Made by a program: the position numbers and the translations under genes. From assembly GCA_003599815.1 (NCBI GenBank), contig QZJZ01000049.1, forward strand, positions 1-48,551: DNA of 48,551 bases, in the 5' to 3' direction. Under the pieces are notes generated by a model. The model was given only the letters and a program-made list of their open reading frames with translations, did no database searches and was not told the origin of the DNA. Position 1 is the stretch's first letter. Every line of letters begins with the position of its first letter. The DNA is from Candidatus Auribacter fodinae (GTDB lineage: Bacteria > Auribacterota > Auribacteria > Auribacterales > Auribacteraceae). Below, in pieces: positions 34,801-46,800 of this stretch.

Positions 34801-37800
34801 AACCGGCGCGGCATTATGCAGTTTCTGCGTGCCTATCTGAAGGAGAAATCCCTGGAATGTATCGAGCAGTTTCTGCACCTCTTCAGCGCTGGCGTTCATT
34901 TCGTTTATGGCATTATTGAGCTCTTCCCAGCGTTTTTGTATCTGAGTCGATACGTCTTCAATCTGGGCGAGCTGAAGATCTGTCAGTATTTCAGGATAAT
35001 TGTTGTATAGAGTGACAATGAAGTCATCGATTTTCCTCGATTTCTCCAGCGTTTTCAAAGCGCCTTCCATACTGTTGATTTTGCCGAGGACCAGACGCTG
35101 GTTCTCCTGCGTTTCATTTGAAAGGAACTCAGAGACCTTATCAGGATGTATTACGCGCAAGGCAAGATTCTTACGCATAAACTCAAATTCTTTTTGTTTA
35201 GCCGGCGTCAATCCGTTTTCAAGGATATCACGCGCTATTGCACGGTTGCGTGAATCAAAATAGTTCAGCAGTCGGGTGAACAGGGTATCTGCCATCTGCT
35301 GTATCCCCTGTCCAAACACGAGGTTCCGTTCCTGCTGGGAAAGCGAACGATAAAACTGAGACAGGTCAAGCAGAACGTCTCCGATCGTTTCGGCAGAAAC
35401 ATCATCCACTTCGGTTTCGAGGAAATGCTGAACGCGTTTGAAATGTTCAAGCCCTTTCCAAAACTTTTCCACTTTCGGGAAATCAATAATTTCCCCGTCA
35501 CGGACAGGGTCAGGTACATTATTACGGATACCGATGTCATCCTCATGGAACCCGCGAATCATATCGCGCAATTCATGTTCAAGGATTGACCTGAGCACGG
35601 CAATGGCATACGGCCGGCTTTCCGCAGGAAGGCTTGCCACATAATCAAAGAGCCCGCTGTCAATATACACTGTCTGCATACGGCGTCCGGCATGAGCGAG
35701 GATACGCCCCGTGCCAAATCCCTGATCCTGATCGTTCAGTATCGTAAACGTGACATTATCCATCAGTTCTTTGGAGAATGAAGGATTCAGCCCGCTGAGT
35801 ACCGCATCCAGCACAGCCATTCCATCCTGTAACGATTTGACCTTATCCGGCGACTCAATGACAGCGCGCAGGTTGGCACGTGCAGATTCCAGATCGGTTA
35901 AACCGAATACCGGTGTATCAAACGCCTGAATCAACTGTTTCGCGAGTACGTCTTTCTGATCGCCATTCAGCCTGTGAGCGATAGTGCGGAACGCTTTCAT
36001 TCCCTTGATACTCAACCGGATGGCACGGCCTTCCTCAATGCTTTTACGTATGACGTTATTCACTTCAGCATCTTTAACTTCCTTACGTTTCAAGCTGGTA
36101 TCATTAATATTGTAATGCGAGTCTTCCTCCTGTATCTGTTCACGCCTGTTCGCCGCGCGTGTCGAAGCTGAATATGGAAGAAGAGCTTCCAATGAACCGA
36201 CAAAAGGCAGGACGCTCATGACTGAACCAACGAGAAAACCTGTGACAGCCAGCAATCCGCGGGTAAACATACCGCTTCCTGAAACAGGCAGTGCCATATT
36301 TTCAGCGGCTATCTGTGTGGCAACCAGTCCCGTCATTCCTCCGAAGAAACCGGAGACCAAACCGGCATCACCAGCTTTAGCGCGGATTCCTTCAAGATAT
36401 TTCACTATCTGCGCGTTGGAATTGGAAAAATTAGAGGCAAGCGTAGCGGCGGCTTTTGTAAAAGGACTGGCCGCAATTTTCAGCCCAGCCAGCACTGCGG
36501 CGCCAATAGTAATGAAAGCTTCACTGAATCCTGCACCCATAGTGAATATCATGAAATTCAAACCCATCAGCGGCGCTATTTTCCAGCTGAAACTTCGCTC
36601 TTCGCGGGAAGCGTCTTTGTTCAATAAATAAATAGGGATCGTAAACAGGAGATAAGAGACCACTAACCCGAAACCGCCCATAAAGAGCATCAATCCGACA
36701 TCGGCGGCCATTATCCCCATAATCGCGGGAAGTATAACACCGCTCAATATAAATGAACCAATAATTCCGTAGCCGATAAGGCTTATGATGCCGTCGCGAA
36801 GCACATGAGGCGCAAGCTGTTTGCCGCCTTCCTTGTTGATAGCGTATTTCCGCATAACCATAAACAACCCGCCTGCCCACCGCCGGCTTTGCTGCCATCG
36901 AGACTTGAGCGTTGTCGGTAAATCGGTGATAACACGAAAATCCTTCCGAGCGAAGAAATGGAAACGGGTGTTTTTATTCTGCCCGAGTTTTCTGGAAAGT
37001 TCCATGTCATCCGTTTCAAAAATGCCTGAATGGGTCTGTAACGCTCTGACCAGATACGGTAGGGAATATCCGCCGCCGCCGCCGGGTATGGACACTTCGG
37101 AATGAGCGCTGAATGAACGAAGCCAGGTCATCTGTGTATAATTAACTATTTCCATCAGTGAATTCTTACCGAGTTTCGGCGCTTGATATTGCGTTGTCAG
37201 AGGCAATATCGTACCGATAATCCGTTTTCCGTTCTTGTCAACGCTGTTAATCATACTGGCGGCATCACGAAGGCTTCCAAGCACATCTTCACCTTCGATA
37301 AAAGAATCTCCGTCCATGATAAACAATTTTTGCGGCATAGTATCGCCGAATATGGAATGCAGTCCAAGTACAGCGTCCCTGATGGCGCCCGTACGGCGTC
37401 CGTTGACGTCCCGCAACTGGACATTAAAGTCATAGCGTTTCAGGTCAGGGTTATTCGCCATTGCCCAGTCTTCCGCCAGCTGTTTTTCCAGCAATTCGAG
37501 TTCCGCTTTTTTCTGCGCGTCAATCGCACCGCTGGCTATCAGCCTGCGGGTTTGTTCAATTTCCTGCTGGATTTCCAGCTTGAGGGCGTCAATGTCATAC
37601 CTGCTATTCAGTATTTTCAGGAGCGTCTGAGTACCGTCTTTCGAAGCGTCATCCACGATAACCAGCCTGTTCAGGTACCCTTTTTCTGCCGCCTTACGTA
37701 TAACTTCCTCGACAAGCCCGGTTTCTTCACGGGAACGCAGGTTGAACATGGGCGAAACGATAATAAAATCATTGGGCATTTTAAATTGCCTGAGCTGATC

Positions 37801-40800
37801 CCCGTTCGGAACATCCCGCATAACCGCCACAGGTTCAAGGGTATCCACCGGTATCTGAGGCGATACTGCCCAGAGGTCAATGCCGAACTGTTCCTTTAAG
37901 TTATCCAGAGCGGCAACGCTGTCCAGCGTTATAATATCCTGCCCGCGGAACACTCTGTTGAGCCTTTTGCCTGCAAGAACGGCGGCTTTGTTCAGAGAAG
38001 AAATCAAGGCGTCAGGCGACACAATACCCAACGCATTCATCACATCGGTTGATATTTCTATTGTACCGATACCCGGCGCCTCAAATCTGAGTATCTGTAC
38101 AGTCTGCCCGTCGACATCGCGTTCAATGATTTCGCCGCGCTGACGGTTACGTATGAGATTCCAGAATACCTGCACGTCGGTAAACGCAATTTCCTGCTGA
38201 TTGAAACGGACAGGGTCAACAATCCCGATATCGTTCTGATGTCCGCCATTAACCGCGTCACGATACTCATGTTCGAGCACAGCCTGAAGCACCCGCTGAT
38301 TGAATGCCCTTGTCTGCGGTTCCATATCAGCGAGATAAACAATGGTATCAAGATTAATATATATGGTATTGCGCGTGGATCCGGCGTGTGCCAACGCTTC
38401 GCCTTCGGCAAAAATGTCGTCTTTGTCCAGAAGAACGGTCAGGCTGAAATCCTTCATTCTATCAAGATAGCTTGATGACTGAAGCGCGGCAACGACAGAC
38501 ACAAGGCCCTTCTTAATCTGTTCACGAGTAAATCGGTCTGATAATTTTTGTTCGAGGTTCTGGCGCGCCTGAGCAGGCAGGTCGGCAAACAGCCCTGACA
38601 GCCGGTCAGCCAGCTGAGCCGCGTTTTCTTCGCCTTCAAACAGTTCATTGACAAATTGTTCCGGCAGTTTATCGCGTATATTTGCAAGGCTGATACGCAC
38701 GGCTTTGCCGTCATTGATGTGATTGCGTATAACGCCGTCAACCTGATCCTGAACCTCTTTGCTCGCTATATTCTTGTCTCCAGACGCAGAACCGGGAGCA
38801 GGAGGAGCGAGCATTTCCTGTTTAACGTCATCCTTCGCCCGTTTCGTGCCATACTTCTCAGCGGCAACAGCAGGCTGGAAATTCGCCAACAAAAAGAGCA
38901 TAAACGTAGTAAGCGCTGTTGCTTTTACACTATTTAACGCCATTCGGCTTCCGGCATAAAAACCATCCGCGAGTCTCTGCGGGACTACAGCCATCTGCCG
39001 GGCAAGGCCGATTACAGGCTCAACAACAGGCTGGGCGACTATTCCAACGCCTTTTTTAACTGCCGCCAAAGCCGTAATGAATGCCTCTAAAAATCCGACA
39101 CCCATATCAAAGACAATAAAATTCAGCGTCATGAATGGGAACATAGCAGTCAGCATAATTTTTTCCTTGAACGTGGCATCTTTATTAAACAGCAGTGTCG
39201 GCAAGTTAAATATCAGGAAAAATACCCCTGCGAATAACGAACCCAGATGGACAAACGGCATGATTCCGCCAAATCGAATGTTGCTCAGATATGTACTCAG
39301 GTACGTCAGAATGTTCAGGTCTTTCAGTTCAGTCACCGCCGGGAACGAAAGAAGGTTCATATCACCGAGTACCATCTGTACCATGGGTATCAATCCGGCA
39401 AGTATCGCGCCGCCGACAACAGTCATGAGCACCGTGCTCGCCACAGCGCCGCGGAATATTTTGCGGGGCAGGACTTTGCCCTCTTGTTTATTGATAACGT
39501 ATTTACGCAGTACCATCGACAGCCCGCCAGACCACCTGCGGCTCTGCTGGAACCGTTGTTTCAGGGTAGTCGGCAGGTCGGTAATGACCCTGAACGATTT
39601 CCTGCCGAAAAACTTAAAGCGGGTATTCGGCATATTGCGCAAATCTTCGGACAATTCTGCGTCGTCCGTTTCAAAAATGCCGGAATGCCCTTCCAGCACG
39701 CGAACCAGATGCGGAAGAGAATACCCGCCGCCGCCACCGGGTATCGACAACGCCATACGGGCGTTCATAGACCTGCGCCATGTCATATAGCTGTAATTGA
39801 CGATTTCCATAAGTGAGTTTTTACCGATTTTCGGCGTCTCATACTGTGTGGTCAGCGGCAGGATCGTACCGATAACCCGTTTTCCTGACTGATCGACACT
39901 GCCGATATCCTCAGCCGCGTCACGCAGATAGCCGAGCACATCCGCTCCTTCAACGAACGAATCGCCGTCAATGATGAACATCTTCTGGGAAATAGTGTTG
40001 CCAAAGGTCTTATAAATACCGAGAACCGCGTCGCGGATAGCTCCGGTACGATGTCCGTTTTCCGTTCGCAAAACCGCGTTAAAATCGTAGCTTTCCAATG
40101 TGGCGGCGTTATCCATGAAATATGTCAGCCGGCGGTCCAGAGCACGCAGTTTTTCGCGTTCGGTTTCCGAAGTGGTGCGGTCTTCAATCCGGTTTCTGGT
40201 AAACGTAATATCCGCCTGAAGTCCCGGTTTGATATCCTTCTCAAAATCAAACTTATTGTTCATTATTTTGAGAAGCCACTGCAACCCGTCGGTAGAAGCG
40301 TCATCAACGATCACGAGCCGATTAATATATCCTTTATCGTGCGCGGCTTTAAGAATGGTACGGACTTCTTTGATCTCATCAAGAGTCCTCTGTTCCCTTT
40401 CCTGTTCGCTGAGCGACGATTCCTTTTTCGAGACAGGCAGGCGTGAAATAAGGTTAAACATCGGAGAAATGATAAAGAAATCTTTCGGCATAGTAAACTG
40501 AGCGATCTGATCCGTATACGGCACATCAAGTTTTACTTCGTACGGTTCCAGAGTAGACTCGTCAAATTTCGGAGCAACCTGATTGATGTTTATTCCAAAG
40601 GTACTGTTAAATACCGAAAGATCCGATACAACCACCGTATCTTTCACATTCGCGAATATCTTATTCACCGATGTCTTTTCAAGCGCCGCCGCTTTGCTGA
40701 GCAATGCGAGGAACTGCCCGGCAGAGGCGACACCGAGCTGAGCCAGCACATCCGAGGTAATCAGCAGGACAGGCATATTTTCACCGGTGACACGCCATAC

Positions 40801-43800
40801 ATTGACGGGCGTGCCGTCAATCATGGTTGTTTCAGGAAATTCCGAAGGACGATTGCGAATAGAATCCCAGAACGTACGCACCTCGTTAAACGTAATATTT
40901 TTCCCTTCGTACATGACTGTGTCAGTTACGCCGATATCATCCTGATGAGTTCCCCGTTCAGCATCGCGGTATTCATGTTCCAATACAGCCTGCAGTATGC
41001 GTTTATTATACGATTTCGCGTCAACATCCATGCTGGCAAGATGAGCGAGGGCCGCAAGGTTCAGATAAATAGTCTTGCGCGACGCGCCCGCATGAGCGAG
41101 AGCTTCACCGCCGTAAAAGATGTCTTCACGGTCTATCATGACGCTCAGCGTATATCCTTTTAATTCTTCCACATACTGTGATGACTGCAAAACGCTCAGC
41201 GCTTCGGTGAGCCCTGTTTTCAGTTGAGCCCTGACAAACGGGTCGTTGAGCTGGCGCGCCAGATTTTCTACCGCAGAAGCAGGCAGTTTATCAAATAACG
41301 CGACAAGGTTTGCAGTGACCGCAGGGATATCCGATTCATCGCCGAAAATCGCGGCCACGATTTCCTCAGGGCTTTTCACCCGCAGGTCGGCAAGGCTGAT
41401 ACGTACGGCATTTCCCTGATTAATTGAGTTGGCTATAACATCGTCAACTTTATTCATCACGCTCTTAAACGCGATATTCTTATCCTCTTTTTTGCCGCCC
41501 GGAGCAATTCCGTCACTGTCGTCACGGAGAAAATCGTCGTCAAACATCTGATCGAATTCACCAAGGAACAGGTCAGATTCGCCGTCAAGGTTCACGTCAG
41601 CGGTTTTTGCCGCCGCTGTTCCCTGCTGGAAAGAAGCGATCACTTCTGCGCCGAACATATCCTGTAAAGTAACCGCCGGAGACAAATCGGATAACCGGCT
41701 GAGAAATTCACCCAGCGTATTGCCGTATTCAGAACTGATTGTACCGACCAGATACGTCAATATTTCTGTCTGGTACTGCGGATATTGCTTCACTATGCCA
41801 GCCAGAGCCGCATTTGCATCGGCGAATTCCGTATTGCTGAATACAGTATCTTCAGCGTACACCGTTTTCACGGCTGAACGGATTGTCTGATGAATTGATT
41901 CAAGCTCAGACGGCTGAAGGTCGTTATGCATGACCGCGAGCCCGAGAAGCGGCATATTCTGGAACATCTGCGCCACTTCCTGCAGGGTATTCATAAACGA
42001 CGTACCGGTTTTTGCCTGAAACATGTCGATAAACGATCTGATAGTCATCGGTTCTGCGCTATTGGCTGACGCCTGATACAGGATTTCCTCAAACATATCA
42101 TTCTGGAGAAACGCATTGATGTTAAACAATGCGCTTATGAGGGTATTAACAAGGTCACCGGTTTCCTGTTCATTAAGCGTCTGTTTTTCCAATAAGCCCG
42201 CAACGGTTTTGGCGGTATCTTTCATAAGAAACTGTTCATGGCCGCCCAGCCGTTCCTGCCGATGTTGCGACATGAAAATATTGAACGGACTGCTGTTGAC
42301 AGGGAAAAACGCCTGCGGAGGATTACCCGTTACAGCGGCAAACGCTTTTTCGAATCCCTGATATGACATCCCTGATTGCGAGAGTATATTTTCCAGTATA
42401 GCCATACGTACCGTATGGTCTGCCGCCTGAGTAAATACTTTGATAAAATTGTTAAGAAGTTCAGGCGCGGATACCGGATTGGACGCCTTAATAAAATTAA
42501 CCACGCCCGCAATCTGGTTATTCTGATCCGGTGTGAACGAAAATGCGGAGGAATCCTGCTGAACCAAACTCGGATCGCCGATAAACGACAAGTTCTTAAG
42601 TATCCATCCTAACCCATGCGGACCGGGCACGTCTGTACCCAGCACATCCATAGCGCTTAGGGCGAGTGTTGTTTTCGTATCGCCAAGATTGAACGAGCCG
42701 AACTGATTGAGTATTTCCGCGTCATTCCCATACTGGCCCGCGGCATCACCAAACTTGGCGATCGCCTGCGGAGGAAAGTCAAAGAGCGTTCGCTGAACAT
42801 AACCCAGCGCAAGATCTTTTGTTGCGACGGTAAGTTCCGTTTTGCCGGTAAGGTGCTGTTTTATTTTCAGCCCGTTATTTTCCAGATACGCCGCCAGCGC
42901 GGGATTCTGTCCTACACGTTTCACGAACGCGTCAAGGTCTTCCTGCACAATAATGGAATATGATCCTTTAAAAGAAACATCGGCTGTTATACTGAACTGC
43001 TCCTTTAACGCGGCAATAGCGTTTGACAATTGCTGACGAACAATCTCCTCGCTCTTGTTCATTGTATTCATAACAGTATATGGATCAGTGGATTTAAACC
43101 CGTACGCGCCGTTTTCCACGAATACGTATAAGTTCGGATGAATAATCTCGGAGATACTTTCAAGAGCAGTATCCTGCGTGCGCCCGGTAATAATAATTAC
43201 GGGAACGCCTCGATTAAGCATTGACTGAATACTGGTCTTCACCAGTTCCGGTATGCGGTATACACCGCCCGCCTGATCGGGAGACGGCAGAAGCGTCCCA
43301 TCGAGGTCAAATACCGCGGCCTGATACGATGTATCCAGCGCACGCCGCGTCATGGCATGAACTACGGCGTCAACATCAACGCCGGTATTGGCGAACGCGG
43401 TGCGCAAAGCCGCAATATCCGCGTCGATAGTGGGCATCGGGGTATCTTCAAGAATGTTATTCAATAAAGTGATAAGCTGAACCCACGGCGCATGCTCGGG
43501 TGTAGACGCCATAGTGCGTATATCGCTTTTGACGTTAATATCCAGAGGAACACCGCGGAAAACTTGGTTAATCAATGATACAAATCTCTGAATTTCAGGG
43601 GATGCCGCGTTGGCAGACTGCAAAGCCGCCGCAAGTTCATTGCCCGTAAACCGGGTTCCGGCGGCAATATCGCTGATGATGTCAGTATACACCTGCTGTG
43701 AAGCCGGAGCTACAACCGGAGCAGGCTGTTTTGCCTGACGCACAACAAGCAGGTGAGCAAGATACGCCTCAAGCCCGCTTGCGCCATGATAATCGAGTTT

Positions 43801-46800
43801 TTCCTCATACGCCTTTTTCGGCTGATACAGAATAGTGCCAGCCTGATACAGTACTTTTCCATTGACAGTCGAGCTGTATTCTTCGAGTTTACCGAGATTT
43901 TCAATAGTACGGAACGTAGGCGCATCTTCCTGCATAGCCCAGTCGTCGCCAGCTTTAATTAACCGGGTATTGAATAGATAAGAATACACATCCTTCTCAG
44001 GAAACGCACTATGGAGCATGCCGGCAAACAAGAGGTTGGCAAGCCCGGTATGCCCGATATCGACAAGGCGTACCGCTGACACGGAATCCTGATCCATGCC
44101 TGTATAGCTGGTTATAATGGGTAACAGTTCGTTTTGTGCGGCTTTAAATGAATTCTGCAAGGTGGTAATTACATCTATAACAGGAATAGGCCTGCCTCTC
44201 TGATCCAGTTTTGGTTCAGGAACGATACCCTGAACCTCAAGCGATGCAAGAGCCGCCTCCGGTGTGCCTGTTTTAACCAACGTATCAAATATAGCAGTAT
44301 ACAGATCGAGTACTTCCTTGCCGGAATGACGGTACGCCGAAGGCATACTTGCGCGTTCAGGATACTGTTTTTCGAGCTGTTTACTAACTATGTCCAGCAA
44401 TGTGGACGCTGACTCACGGACATCCGGCACGACATCTTCAAGAAAAACCCTGCCCGCGGGCAAGAGTTTGCCGTCCATTTCCGGCTGTTTGGCTCGTTGA
44501 TAAAGATAAAAAACGTCACCGTCGCGCGTTAAGTACACTGGAGTGACGTTCTCACCGGGCAATCCGGTCATAACCCGGTCGACGAAAGAACCGATAGTAG
44601 CGGCGGCCTGCTCGGATTCCTCAAATGTAGGCAGATTCGCCGCAAACGATTTCAAGGCGCCTGCGTAATCAGGATAAAATTCCTGCGCGGCAACCGCTCT
44701 CAGGCGTACCAGTTCGCGGATGTCGCTATCGGAAATAACAGGCATACCAGCAAGAGAATCAACGAGCATATCCAGTTCTTTCTGAATCTGGGACTGCTCT
44801 TTCAGCGTACTTTCTGATTCGGGAAGAGTAAAAACAGCAAATGCCAACGCTTTATACGGTATATTTTTTCCTGCGTTCTGTTTTGAGTCACGAATCAGCT
44901 CAAGAGGCGCCTGCAATGCGGAAGCAGGAGCGTCAGGGCGAGCGAACACGATAACTGAGGCGATATCGGCGAGTTCCTGAGTAGTTGCCTGAGGAATCAC
45001 CGAGCGGATCATGTCTCTGCGTAACTGATCCTGTTTTTCAAGGATATATTCCGCCACCGCGCCGTCCCACATACTTTGCGAACGATCAGCAAAAGACTGG
45101 ATATCACGGGCGCGGAACGCCGGCGCTTCAACAACCGTTTTACGCACATCAACGTCGCCCTGATTGAGAAGCTGGTGCATTTTGACATGCTCTTTTGCCC
45201 GGTCGGACGACGAATCAGCCCTACCCTGAATAACAGAAAGGTCTTTCTGGAAGAGGAGCATACGGTCGTCAGGGTTCAGGTCTCTGACGCTGACATCAAC
45301 ATAACCGGTACTTACCACCGGGCGTGAAGTAACTGGAACAACGTAAGCGCCTTCATCTACACGAAGATTGCCTTGTTGTTTCAGGTCGTTAAACTGACGT
45401 TCATTTACAGTTAAAATATTGCCGTCTATCTGCAATAGAGGACGAGCGGGAACTCGTGTATCAAGGTAAAAATCCAGATTTATTGGTTTAAAGCCTTCAA
45501 TCGAAATAACTTTTTCTACAGTTTTCTCTTTCAGTTCCGCTTCAGTGAATTCAATTCTCTGGGGCGGAGCTCTCGGCGAGGCGGTTTCAAAAGTCACTGT
45601 CTGTGCCTGAGCGTTACGGTACACGATAAAATCAATAGCCTGATCGCCGGTCACAATGGTCACCGGAACGCCTTCCTCGGCCTCAGGGCTGTTGAAATTG
45701 ATTTCCTTGGTTTTGCTCTGCACCGGATAGGCAACATTGATCGTTGGAAACTTGACCATTATATTTTTATCGCGGGTTTTCACGACCACGGTCTGTGACG
45801 AGGTGTATGACTGAATATCCTCCGGCTGAGGCGAGGTGTATGCAGGTTCGTACATAATCAACACCGCATTATGGCCTGACAGCTGTTCCATTTCTTCTTC
45901 GCTCAGTTCTATCCCGTTTTCCAGTCCCATATCATTAAAGAATTCGGAGATATTGTCCTGCAGTTTGGCGATATCCCGTGTCTCGGATATGATGCGCATC
46001 GATTCATCAATGAGTTTATCGCCTATGCGCATACCCCATTCGCGGCTGGTGGCGCCGACGTTATTGCCGTCAAAACGATAGATGCGAAGATTTTTGTCAT
46101 CCGCAGTCCATACCAGTTTGCCGTACTCATCGCCGCCGATACGGAATGTCAATGAGACATCGCTTTGCGGTTGAGTGGAGAGAAGAAGGTTTATGGTCGC
46201 TTTGAAATTAGGATTACCCACAAAAACGCCGTCATTCTGGCTTACAAAATCGCTCTGGTAAATGACAACTTTATCAAACAGTTTCGCCTCCAGCGCGTTA
46301 ATCTCAGATTGAGGAGCGTTTGAATAAAGCGCCTGCCGATATTCAGCGAGCAGTGCCGTAATGGTGTTTTCGGGATTATAGGTCGGGGCGATAGCGGGAA
46401 CAACCATCTCATATTCAGCCGCCATGAGCCCGTATTCAAGTATTGATTCAATTTCTTCCGCGATGTCACCCTCATAGGCGTATACGCCTGTCTGAAGAGC
46501 AAAACGGGATACGTTGAGAAGGTTCGTGAACATCTGGTTTATTTGCGCAGAACTGCCCTTCGCCTTGCCGGCATTAATCATGGCTTTGGCGGTAATCAGT
46601 TTTTCGCTGAGGCGGTTATTTTTATCGAAATAATTATCGCTGAATGTTATCTGGCGATGTTTAGCCGCAAGGAACGCTTCTTTGTATAAACGGTCTATAA
46701 CAGCCGGGGCATTGGTAATCGCTCCTTTACCGTCCAGTTGAGCATGTTTCGAAGAAACGGAAGAAACACCTCCATAGAATTGAATACGGTCGAGAGTCAA

